Assembly (NCBI GenBank): GCA_025937955.1
Contig: JAICQI010000306.1
Location: 1-6,947 of the forward strand
Source: Pyrinomonadaceae bacterium
GTDB lineage: Bacteria; Acidobacteriota; Blastocatellia; Pyrinomonadales; Pyrinomonadaceae
Reading direction: 5' to 3'
DNA length: 6,947 bases
Shown here: positions 1 through 5,308 of the stretch, in pieces
Layout of the letters: each line of letters opens with the position of its first letter
Position numbering within the stretch: the stretch's first letter is position 1
Notes under the pieces: generated by a model
What the model was told of the DNA's origin: nothing
What the model saw: the letters and a program-made list of their open reading frames with translations, nothing else
Database searches by the model: none
Program-made: the position numbers and the translations under genes

Positions 1-70
1 CATAAGGCGCAAGAAAATAATTTCATAACTAAATTTCTTTTTATGTGCTTCATGTGCCTTTTTGTGGCTA
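1..70. repeat. Palindromic MITE/REP-like element, left copy (truncated by window start)
   Basis: The right end is GTGCCTTTTTGTGGCTA at 54-70, identical over 17 bases to 774-790. The left part (from 1) reads CATAAGGCGCAA, the exact reverse complement of 765-776 in the second copy. The stretch 1-14 can pair, with mismatches and wobbles, with about 40-53, and the outer part of the left arm would lie before the window. The AT-rich middle carries AACTAAATTTC, matching AACTGAATTTC on the opposite strand of the other copy (741-751). This copy is therefore in inverted orientation relative to 710-790. The element ends in TA only 27 bases before the dioxygenase start and contains the ribosome-binding-free TTG at 62, which argues against that upstream start. 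No transposase is present. Confidence 0.7.
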
Positions 71-97
71 AGATCCATACTCGCGAAAGGTAAGGCA

Positions 98-712
98 ATG
101 AATACTCAAAGTGTTCTCGATCGAAGATCGTTTTTACGTCGAGTCTCGTCAACCGCGCTGACCTTGCCGCTGATCGGACTGGGCGTCGTGGAGCTCACGA
201 GCTGTGCGCGCGCGACGGGACTCGCAACTCCTGCTGCCGGCGGCTCATGGAAGATCTCGATTTGCGGCGACAAGGAACCCGGTGAGCCGCTGATCGTGTC
301 AGGTACGATCTACGCTCCGGACGGCCGCACGCCGGTGGAAGGAATCAGTCTGTACGTTTATCAAACCGACGCGACTGGAGTTTATTCAACGACCGGAAGT
401 GACCAGCGTAATACGCGGATACACGGATCGATGCGTACAAACAAGGAAGGGCGGTACGAATTTCGGACCATCAAACCCGGTTCCTATCCCGGCAGCAGAA
501 ACCCCGCACACATTCACGCCTACATCTCCGGCCCAGGCTATCCTGAATACGGGATCGACGAGTATCACTTTGAGGACGATCGGTTCATTAGCGATGAGGA
601 TAAGCGAAACGCACTGGCCCAGGGTTCGTTCTCGCCAATACTGAAGTTAACGCGCGGCAGCGACGGCATTCTGCACGGCGTACGTGACATCAAACTGCAG
701 AAAAAGAACTAG
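98..712 (+). CDS. Exported (Tat, lipoprotein-like) intradiol ring-cleavage dioxygenase family protein
   Basis: This 204-residue protein belongs to the intradiol dioxygenase family, non-haem Fe(III) enzymes that open catechol-type rings between the two hydroxyls. The fold core runs from about residue 50 to 200. The usual four iron ligands are visible: Tyr96 (in DATGVYS), Tyr130 (in KPGSYPG), and His138 and His140 (in PAHIHAY). The N-terminus has a twin-arginine motif (RRSFLRR, residues 9-15), a hydrophobic stretch at 19-32, and a lipobox-like LTSC ending at Cys36. Export of the folded metalloenzyme followed by lipid anchoring is therefore likely. The ATG at 98 is chosen because AAAGG (86-90) lies 7 bases upstream and the Tat motif follows at once. 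A TTG at 62 in the same frame lies inside the repeat and is unlikely. The substrate cannot be told. No aromatic-catabolism genes are adjacent, and the gene stands alone between two palindromic repeats. The TAG stop overlaps the tip of the right repeat. Confidence 0.85.
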   Translation: MNTQSVLDRRSFLRRVSSTALTLPLIGLGVVELTSCARATGLATPAAGGSWKISICGDKEPGEPLIVSGTIYAPDGRTPVEGISLYVYQTDATGVYSTTGSDQRNTRIHGSMRTNKEGRYEFRTIKPGSYPGSRNPAHIHAYISGPGYPEYGIDEYHFEDDRFISDEDKRNALAQGSFSPILKLTRGSDGILHGVRDIKLQKKN

Positions 713-790
713 CCACAAAAAAGGCACAAAAGGCACAACGAAATTCAGTTCCGAGATCATTTTTGCGCCTTATGTGCCTTTTTGTGGCTA
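710..790. repeat. Palindromic MITE/REP-like element, right copy (complete, 81 bp)
   Basis: The left arm (from 710) begins TAGCCACAAAAAAGGCAC and the right arm (ending 790) is its near-perfect reverse complement, GTGCCTTTTTGTGGCTA, with one extra A in the left arm. Pairing continues inward with a few mismatches to give a stem of roughly 30 bp around a loop of about 20 bases (740-760). Both tips are TA followed by G on the outward-reading strands. The left tip supplies the TAG stop of the dioxygenase (710-712) and the right tip supplies, on the minus strand, the TAG stop of the phosphatase gene (788-790). Lying between two convergent genes, it could act as a bidirectional transcription barrier, although neither arm ends in a classical uninterrupted U-run. 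The absence of any encoded protein and the second copy at 1-70 suggest a non-autonomous mobile element (inference). Confidence 0.8.
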
Positions 791-1420
791 GATCGCCGAT
801 AGGTGGCTTGTATCGTTAACGTTTAGAACTCTCACGAAGCCATCTTCACGCAATTCAAATCTCGTGATGCCGCAGTTGGCGCTCGAGATCCAGACGGGTT
901 TGAGCTCCGGGGCGTCAAGGGCGCCCATGAGGTGAAGAGCCAGGATGCAGATGGTGCCGGTGTGGCTGAAGACTGCGATCTTGCCACCGCGGTTTTGTTC
1001 GATGATGTCGTCGAGCTTTTGACGAGCGCGATCGAGTAACTGTCGATAACTCTCGCCGCCCGTCAGCACGTGCTCGAAGTCGCGCCGGAGCAGGGCGGCG
1101 TATTGTTCCGGGTGTTGTTGAGCGGCGGCCTCAAAAGTCAGACCTTCCATCACGCCCACGCTGCGCTCGCGAAAGGCGTTGGTACCGTGAATTGGCAAGC
1201 CGGTGAGGTTTGAAAGTGGTCGTGCTGTTTCGATGGCGCGGGCGAGGTCGCTCGAATAGATCGCAGTCAGCGATTCTGATTTGAGAGTGCGTGCGGTTAA
1301 CTCTGCCTGCCGGTGGCCACGAGCTGATAGAGGCGTTGCCGTGTGGCCGCCGAAGCGACGTTCAGCGTTTCCCTTGGACTGGCCATGACGGATCAGGAGG
1401 ACGTTCGTAGCAAGGGGCAT
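788..1420 (-). CDS. Histidine phosphatase (phosphoglycerate mutase-like) family protein
   Basis: This 210-residue protein is of the histidine phosphatase superfamily, which transfers phosphate through a phospho-histidine. The RHG signature is at residues 11-13 (LLIRHGQSKGN), with His12 the expected nucleophile. Arg61 lies in SDLARAIETA, the probable catalytic acid Glu85 in FRERSVGVMEG, and the second active-site His153 in SHTG. The C-terminal NDTSHL is typical of the GpmB/CobC-like branch. Length is normal and all core residues are present, so an active phosphatase is likely. The substrate (sugar phosphate, alpha-ribazole phosphate or other) cannot be decided. The gene starts 35 bases after prfA on the same strand, with an AAAGG about 11 bases before its ATG, so it is probably the last gene of the rpmE-prfA unit. 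Its TAG stop lies in the palindromic repeat at 710-790. Confidence 0.88.
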   Translation of the reverse strand: MPLATNVLLIRHGQSKGNAERRFGGHTATPLSARGHRQAELTARTLKSESLTAIYSSDLARAIETARPLSNLTGLPIHGTNAFRERSVGVMEGLTFEAAAQQHPEQYAALLRRDFEHVLTGGESYRQLLDRARQKLDDIIEQNRGGKIAVFSHTGTICILALHLMGALDAPELKPVWISSANCGITRFELREDGFVRVLNVNDTSHLSAI

Positions 1421-1455
1421 TGCGCGAAGGACCTTTGTTCGTTGCGTGTGCGGAG

Positions 1456-2532
1456 CTAGGCTGCTACTGCTTCAGTCTTCAACTTCTCCGCCTGGTAATG
1501 CGCCACCAGTGCGTCGATGAAGGGGTCGAGGTTTCCTTCCATCACGAGATCGAGCTGGTGAATCGTCAAGCCGATGCGGTGATCGCTTACGCGGTTCTCT
1601 TTGAAATTGTAAGTGCGAATCTTTTCGGAGCGATCGCCCGATCCGACCATCGAGCGCCGTTCGCTCGCCTGCGCTTCGTGTTGTTTCTGCTCTTCGAGTT
1701 CCTGCAAACGCGCACGTAGAACGCGCATCGCTTTTTCGCGGTTCTTGATCTGCGACTTCTCGTCCTGCATGGAAACGACCGTATTCGTGGGGAGGTGTGT
1801 GATACGCACCGCGGAGTAAGTCGTGTTCACTGACTGACCACCCGGTCCCGACGAGCAGAACGTATCGATACGAAGATCTTTTGCATCGATCTTCACGTCG
1901 ACTTCCTCGGCTTCCGGCAACACCGCCACGGTGATTGCTGACGTGTGAATCCGTCCACTCGCTTCAGTCTGCGGCACACGCTGCACACGATGAACGCCCG
2001 ACTCGTGTTTCAACTTGGAATAGACCTTATCGCCTTCAATCAACACAATCGCTTCCTTGAGCCCGCCGATACCGGATTCAGAAGCTTCAAGCACTTCGAA
2101 CCGCCAGCGCTGCTTTTCAGCGTAACGCGAATACATGCGTACCATCTCGGCGGCAAACAGCGTCGCCTCATCGCCGCCAGTGCCGGCGCGAATCTCGAGA
2201 ATCACATTCTTTTCGTCGTTGGGATCGGTGGGGATGAGCAGGAGTTTGAGCTCGCGGTCGGCTTCGTCGATCCTTGTCTGCAGCGAGTCAAGCTCGAGAC
2301 GCGCCATTTCGCGCATCTCATCGTCATCGGAGGTGTCGAATAAGTCGCGTGCGTCCGCCAGTTCCTTTTTCAAGCCTTTCCACGCCTGATACTTTTGCAC
2401 GACTTCGCCGAGCGTACGATGTTGTTTCGCCACTTTGCCATACGCAGACGGATTCGACAGCAACTCGGGAGACGACAGCTCCCGGGTCAACTCTTCGTAC
2501 CTGCTAACGATCTGATCTAGTTTGTCTAACAT
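1456..2532 (-). CDS. prfA: Peptide chain release factor 1
   Basis: This 358-residue class I release factor recognises UAA and UAG in the ribosomal A site and triggers hydrolysis of peptidyl-tRNA. The N-terminal helical domain (1 to about 100) is followed by the conserved [11 protein letters not shown] (113-123). The stop-codon recognition loop with the RF1-type PxT tripeptide (PQT, 187-189) lies in [19 protein letters not shown]. The catalytic GGQ is at 231-233 in [20 protein letters not shown]. The PxT motif, not the SPF motif of RF2, fixes the identity as RF1. The Gln of GGQ is the usual target of the PrmC methyltransferase, whose gene is often next to prfA but is not in this window. The ATG is preceded by GAGGA overlapping the stop of the DUF1385 gene 7 bases upstream, so translation is probably coupled. 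Full length and no sign of damage. Confidence 0.97.
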   Translation of the reverse strand: MLDKLDQIVSRYEELTRELSSPELLSNPSAYGKVAKQHRTLGEVVQKYQAWKGLKKELADARDLFDTSDDDEMREMARLELDSLQTRIDEADRELKLLLIPTDPNDEKNVILEIRAGTGGDEATLFAAEMVRMYSRYAEKQRWRFEVLEASESGIGGLKEAIVLIEGDKVYSKLKHESGVHRVQRVPQTEASGRIHTSAITVAVLPEAEEVDVKIDAKDLRIDTFCSSGPGGQSVNTTYSAVRITHLPTNTVVSMQDEKSQIKNREKAMRVLRARLQELEEQKQHEAQASERRSMVGSGDRSEKIRTYNFKENRVSDHRIGLTIHQLDLVMEGNLDPFIDALVAHYQAEKLKTEAVAA

Positions 2533-2536
2533 GACG

Positions 2537-2541
2537 TCCTC
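2537..2541 (-). promoter_or_regulatory. Ribosome-binding site of prfA overlapping the upstream stop codon
   Basis: On the minus strand the junction reads TGAGGACGTCATG. TGA is the stop of the DUF1385 gene, GAGGA is the Shine-Dalgarno and ATG starts prfA. The overlap implies that ribosomes finishing DUF1385 can restart on prfA, and it fixes the prfA start. Confidence 0.7.
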
Positions 2542-3721
2542 ACGACAGCGGCGCCGGTGCCGGTTCTCCGGTTTGCGGCTCCAGCTTTAAAGATTCCTTC
2601 AACGCTTCGATCGCGACTTCGAGCTGTTTGTCGTCGGGTTCCTGCGTAGTGATGTTTTGCAGCCACACACCAGGCCGCGTCATAAACTTGAAGAACCAAC
2701 TGCTCTCTTTCTTCGCCGACAAGCGAATGATCTCGTAAGAGAGTCCGGCGACGACAGGCATCAGCGCGATGCGAATCAGAAAATTGAACAACAACGAATC
2801 AAACTTAATCACTGAAAAGAGCACGATAGCAACGAGCATCACCACCATCAGGAAACTCGTGCCACAGCGTGGATGTTGGCGTGGCTGTGGCCGCGCGTTG
2901 TCGACCGTCAGCGGCAAGCCTGCTTCCCAGGTGAACACTGTCTTGTGTTCGGCGCCGTGATACTGGAATACCCGACGTATGTCCTTCAAGAGCGAGAAGC
3001 TGAAGATCATGATCAAAAAGAATGTCATGCGAATCAGCCCGTCGATCAAGTTGAAGGCCACTGACGGACGCACCGGATGCAGGTAGGTGCGCACGCTGGA
3101 CCAGGCCTCCGAGTACCACGCCTTTTCGGCGGGCTCGGCAGTCGCAGCCGAAGTCTCACCCGGAACGGCCGGCGCGCTCGCCGCTGCGGGAGCCGTTGCC
3201 CAACCTGCTGCGATAAAGAGCGCGTTGGTGAGCAACAACGGAGCCGCAACGAAAAGCAGCACGTTGAAGATCAGCGCAAACACGATTGACCCAGCGGCAG
3301 CAGCCGTGGTCCCTTTCTTGAGCTCGTCGCTGGACCGCTTCTGCGTCGGAACGGGAATGAGACCGGGCACCGCGCCAGTCAAACCTGCAAAGTCTCCTTC
3401 CCCTTCAATCACTGCCGGCGAAAGCGCTACCTTCACCTCTTTCGCCTCGGCCTCTTCAGCTTCGGCGAAAGCTTCGTTGGCGGAGTAGTTCAAGGCCTTG
3501 ATGCCCAGACCCATCGATTGCACCAGCACCGCTCCGCCGCGCAACACGGGCAGTTTCAACAAGGGATACTTGTCGCTCCACTTAGGCAGGCGCGCCGCGG
3601 TGTTCACGATGGTGCCGTCAGCTTTGCGCACCGCAATCGCGTAAGCGTTGGGAGTGCGCATCATCACGCCTTCGATAACGGCCTGGCCGCCGACGATTAG
3701 ATCTCGTTCTGGTGTGCTCAT
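2540..3721 (-). CDS. DUF1385 (YqhQ-type) membrane protein
   Basis: This 393-residue protein is of the DUF1385 family, of which Bacillus YqhQ is a member; the function is not established to my knowledge. The N-terminal family signature is clear: [15 protein letters not shown] (10-24), then [12 protein letters not shown] and [17 protein letters not shown]. Hydrophobic segments near 138-175, 222-245, 290-306 and 310-330 predict several membrane spans. The second family signature is [17 protein letters not shown] (252-268) followed by HPRCGTSF (283-290), whose His, Glu and Cys residues look like a metal or catalytic site (inference). Two low-complexity inserts, acidic/Ala-rich at 84-130 and Ala/Pro-rich at 176-200, probably form loops. 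The ATG is placed directly before the conserved N-terminus, but no strong Shine-Dalgarno precedes it. It lies between rpmE and prfA, an arrangement found in many bacteria, and overlaps the prfA ribosome-binding site. Confidence 0.92.
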   Translation of the reverse strand: MSTPERDLIVGGQAVIEGVMMRTPNAYAIAVRKADGTIVNTAARLPKWSDKYPLLKLPVLRGGAVLVQSMGLGIKALNYSANEAFAEAEEAEAKEVKVALSPAVIEGEGDFAGLTGAVPGLIPVPTQKRSSDELKKGTTAAAAGSIVFALIFNVLLFVAAPLLLTNALFIAAGWATAPAAASAPAVPGETSAATAEPAEKAWYSEAWSSVRTYLHPVRPSVAFNLIDGLIRMTFFLIMIFSFSLLKDIRRVFQYHGAEHKTVFTWEAGLPLTVDNARPQPRQHPRCGTSFLMVVMLVAIVLFSVIKFDSLLFNFLIRIALMPVVAGLSYEIIRLSAKKESSWFFKFMTRPGVWLQNITTQEPDDKQLEVAIEALKESLKLEPQTGEPAPAPLS

Positions 3722-3742
3722 ATTCGAAAGATCTGAAGTTAC

Positions 3743-3797
3743 AAAAATGCCGGCGTTTGTTGTAGTTCACTTGAGCGAGCTACTAACTGGCGCCGGC
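3743..3797 (-). terminator. Intercistronic terminator/attenuator-like hairpin between rpmE and DUF1385
   Basis: Reading the minus strand from 3797, GCCGGCG (3797-3791) can pair with CGCCGGC (3755-3749). Inside this, GTTAGTAG (3787-3780) pairs with CTACAAC (3765-3759) with one bulged base, leaving a 14-base loop. The outer stem is followed by A and then five Ts (3747-3743). It starts 18 bases after the rpmE stop codon. I read it as a partial terminator that lowers transcription of DUF1385 and prfA relative to the abundant ribosomal protein. No separate promoter for DUF1385 is evident after it. The GCCGGC cores are self-complementary, so other foldings are possible. Confidence 0.5.
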
Positions 3798-3815
3798 GCG
3801 TGGAAGCTGATTTGG

Positions 3816-4052
3816 CTAATGCTGTGGAGAGGCTGCGCTTTCGGCGGCTGGTTTTTTGCCGTAGCGCTTGTTGAAGCGATCGACACGTCCTGCGGTATCG
3901 ACCAGCTTTTGTTTTCCGGTAAAGAATGGATGGCAAGCCGAACAGATTTCGACGTGCAGGTCACCTTTCTTGGTGGAGCGAGTCTTGAAGGACTCGCCAC
4001 ACGCGCAGGTGACCGTAATTTCAACGTATTCTGGATGAATTCCTGGTTTCAT
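3816..4052 (-). CDS. rpmE: 50S ribosomal protein L31, zinc-binding (C+) form
   Basis: This 78-residue protein starts [19 protein letters not shown], the standard L31 N-terminus. It carries the four zinc-ligand cysteines of the C+ form at 16, 18, 37 and 40 (CAC and CSAC), followed by [24 protein letters not shown], the family's conserved C-terminal half. L31 sits on the large subunit and bridges to the small subunit. The tail [13 protein letters not shown] (66-78) is a short family-variable extension. The start at 4052 is chosen because it matches the family N-terminus. An in-frame ATG at 4079 would add nine unconserved residues and lies inside a leader hairpin. The Shine-Dalgarno is weak (AGAGAG). 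A promoter is visible upstream at 4101-4129. It is the first gene of the cluster leading to prfA. Confidence 0.96.
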   Translation of the reverse strand: MKPGIHPEYVEITVTCACGESFKTRSTKKGDLHVEICSACHPFFTGKQKLVDTAGRVDRFNKRYGKKPAAESAASPQH

Positions 4053-4069
4053 TTCGTCACTCTCTATAG

Positions 4070-4084
4070 GCGGCACCATGCCGC
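4070..4084 (-). promoter_or_regulatory. Hairpin in the rpmE 5' leader
   Basis: On the minus strand GCGGCA-TGG-TGCCGC forms a perfect 6-bp stem with a 3-base loop, 17 bases before the rpmE start and just after the predicted transcription start. Ribosomal-protein leaders, including several for L31, are known as autoregulatory binding sites in other phyla. Whether this short hairpin does that is inference. Confidence 0.45.
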
Positions 4085-4100
4085 ATTTTCCAAACGAGAT

Positions 4101-4129
4101 ATGATAGGGGTGCGCGCACGGATCGTCAA
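4101..4129 (-). promoter_or_regulatory. Sigma-70-type promoter of rpmE
   Basis: On the minus strand the -35 is TTGACG (4129-4124, 5 of 6 to consensus), the spacer is exactly 17 bases, and the -10 is TATCAT (4106-4101, 5 of 6). Transcription would start near 4094 and give a leader of about 40 bases before the rpmE ATG at 4052. It is the best promoter match I found in the window and would drive rpmE, DUF1385, prfA and the phosphatase gene. Confidence 0.7.
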
Positions 4130-4151
4130 GTTAACCGGCAATCAGGGCTAT

Positions 4152-4255
4152 TTCACTTCTAAACCAAAGTCAATACCCTTCCGAGTAGATTTAGCGAGCC
4201 AATTTGCCGAGAGCTGCGATTCGGCCTCTCGGTGTAGATGACGATTAGAAGTGAA
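4152..4255. repeat. Inverted repeat enclosing a hairpin
   Basis: TTCACTTCTAA at 4152-4162 is repeated as its exact reverse complement at 4245-4255, 82 bases apart. Between them CCGAGAG (4207-4213) and CTCTCGG (4226-4232) form a 7-bp stem with a 12-base loop. The region lies upstream of the rpmE promoter and of the divergent plus-strand gene. It could be a regulator site, a structured RNA or a decayed mobile element. No further homology is visible. Confidence 0.45.
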
Positions 4256-4302
4256 CTTGGACTAATAACTAATATAGTCTTCGGCGGTAGTTCGCTCCAC
4301 CA

Positions 4303-4332
4303 TTGACAGCGCGCCCAGAGGCGACGCATAAG
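4303..4332 (+). promoter_or_regulatory. Possible promoter of the small membrane-protein gene
   Basis: A perfect -35 TTGACA (4303-4308) is followed after 18 bases by CATAAG (4327-4332), 4 of 6 to the -10 consensus. It would give a leader of about 125 bases before the ATG at 4464. The -10 is weak, so this is tentative. Confidence 0.35.
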
Positions 4333-4452
4333 CATAAGGAATCGTTGCACGCGAGTCCCGATACATCGCGAGGTTTTGTAGATAAATGGTCGGCGGTTGA
4401 ACTAGTTCGTGCTGCTGCTTGCTTACCGTCAGTCAGCCGCATGCGTCGAAGT

Positions 4453-4457
4453 GGAGG
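4453..4457 (+). promoter_or_regulatory. Shine-Dalgarno that fixes the start at 4464
   Basis: GGAGG lies 6 bases before the ATG at 4464. It selects this start over a TTG at 4419 in the same frame, which has no such site. Confidence 0.75.
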
Positions 4458-4463
4458 AATTTG

Positions 4464-4895
4464 ATGCGAGAAGATCTTGCCGCGGTCAACGTCACTCGGA
4501 CCTATACGCTCGCGGCCTCGAACATCGCTATCTTCACCTTCATGCTGTTCTTTTTGTATCCGAGATTCGAGAGCGGCAGGATCAATCCTGTGTTGTTCCA
4601 GGCCACACTGATTGCGATGGGTGTCGCGACCTTCTCACTCGTGTTCGCGACGTTGCACTACTACCGGTGCTCGCTTGGCGGAGCGATGAACGACACCGAC
4701 AGGGCGTTACACGCCCGGCGAGCCGATCGGTTCTGGCTTCTTGGGTATACCACGATGTTCCTCGCGCCAAGTCTGGTTCTGTTCCTGGTTAGGCTTCGTA
4801 TCGTCGCGTCTGTCTGGCTTGCCTTCTGGCTCGTGTACCTGTTCTTCGTGGCCCGCTACTTCCCAAGAATTCAGACGCCGACGAAGTCCCAATAG
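4464..4895 (+). CDS. Small four-helix membrane protein of unknown function
   Basis: The product has 143 residues and I do not recognise the family. Hydrophobic segments at about 15-33, 43-65, 90-109 and 112-132 predict four membrane spans. A polar, charged loop at 67-89 (HYYRCSLGGAMNDTDRALHARRADRF) separates the two helix pairs, and there is a short basic tail. The N-terminus is short (MREDLAAVNVTRTYTLAASN) and shows no cleavable signal peptide. A strong Shine-Dalgarno supports the start. It is transcribed away from rpmE and faces the small minus-strand frame at 5003-5188. No enzyme motif is visible, and the neighbours do not suggest a role. Confidence 0.75.
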   Translation: MREDLAAVNVTRTYTLAASNIAIFTFMLFFLYPRFESGRINPVLFQATLIAMGVATFSLVFATLHYYRCSLGGAMNDTDRALHARRADRFWLLGYTTMFLAPSLVLFLVRLRIVASVWLAFWLVYLFFVARYFPRIQTPTKSQ

Positions 4896-5002
4896 AATGA
4901 GGAGCACGCCATGCGAGGGCCGTGTTAAAAAGCTCTGCAAGTACGGCAGCGCCATTAGGAACAATTTGCAGTTGATGCTATCTAAACTGCTACGTGCCTG
5001 GT

Positions 5003-5188
5003 TTAGTGGTGCGGGTTACGTCTGTCCAGCCACTCCAGAAAGGTTGGGAGCACAATCACGCCGAGAAGGAAAACGAAATTGAAAAGTCCTTCCGCGATTG
5101 GATGATAGCGCTGAGCGAACGGCCACCCAATCACAAGCCATATGAGAATGGCGAGGATAAAGACAACAGACCTCGGCGAGGGTTTCAT
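5003..5188 (-). CDS. Possible small two-helix membrane protein
   Basis: This frame encodes 61 residues with two clear hydrophobic stretches (about 8-24 and 35-51), a basic N-terminus (MKPSPR) and a charged C-terminus (EWLDRRNPHH). That is a sensible layout for a small integral membrane protein. Third codon positions favour G or C, as in real genes nearby. Against it, the frame is short, the Shine-Dalgarno is weak (only a GAG about 9 bases upstream) and I recognise no family. It converges on the 4464-4895 gene and diverges from the phospholipase D-like gene. If it is not real, then 4896-5308 is a gene-free stretch. Confidence 0.45.
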   Translation of the reverse strand: MKPSPRSVVFILAILIWLVIGWPFAQRYHPIAEGLFNFVFLLGVIVLPTFLEWLDRRNPHH

Positions 5189-5296
5189 ACTTGAACTCTA
5201 TCATGCGGAAGAAAACTGCCGCCATCTCTTCGAAATAATCTTGAAAGACTTTTTACACCGGGACACAATACATTCCTCGGCATTCAACAGTCTGGC

Positions 5297-5301
5297 AGGA
5301 G
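5297..5301 (+). promoter_or_regulatory. Shine-Dalgarno of the phospholipase D-like gene
   Basis: AGGAG lies 7 bases before the ATG at 5309, which is followed directly by a signal peptide. Together they fix this start. Confidence 0.75.
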
Positions 5302-5308
5302 ATTTGGC

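Larger units (their letters stand above)
4053..4463. other. Intergenic region between rpmE and the small membrane-protein gene
   Basis: This 411-base stretch has no convincing gene. It holds the rpmE leader and promoter (4070-4129), an 11-base inverted repeat (4152-4162 with 4245-4255) enclosing a 7-bp hairpin (4207-4232), and a possible plus-strand promoter at 4303-4332. Open frames here have no ribosome-binding site or recognisable protein pattern. Confidence 0.7.

Noticed and set aside
62..97. Upstream TTG start giving the dioxygenase 12 more residues
   Set aside because: The TTG lies in the repeat element and has no ribosome-binding site. The extension would sit before a Tat signal that already starts well at 98.
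1945..2343. Plus-strand open frame of 132 codons inside prfA
   Set aside because: It is antisense to a full-length, conserved release factor and is a by-product of its codon use.
3087..3488. Plus-strand open frame of 133 codons inside DUF1385
   Set aside because: Its Ala/Ser-rich low-complexity translation mirrors the Ala/Pro-rich loops of DUF1385 on the other strand. It has no ribosome-binding site or family resemblance.
4053..4079. Nine-residue N-terminal extension of L31 from an ATG at 4079
   Set aside because: L31 proteins begin MKPGIHP, as here from 4052. The extra residues are unconserved and the upstream ATG lies in the leader hairpin.
3648..4241. Plus-strand open frame of 197 codons overlapping DUF1385 and rpmE
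   Set aside because: It runs antisense through rpmE, whose identity is certain, and shows no protein family pattern.
4159..4350. Minus-strand 63-codon open frame upstream of rpmE
   Set aside because: It has no Shine-Dalgarno, no recognisable pattern, and it spans the inverted repeat region.
4907..4935. Possible terminator after the four-helix membrane protein (CACG pairing with CGTG)
   Set aside because: Only four to six pairs with a bulge and no T-run after the stem.
5241..5271. Possible promoter for the phospholipase D-like gene (TTGAAA with CAATAC or CACAAT)
   Set aside because: The spacing is 19 bases for CAATAC, and CACAAT at 17 bases is a poor -10. The match is too weak to call.
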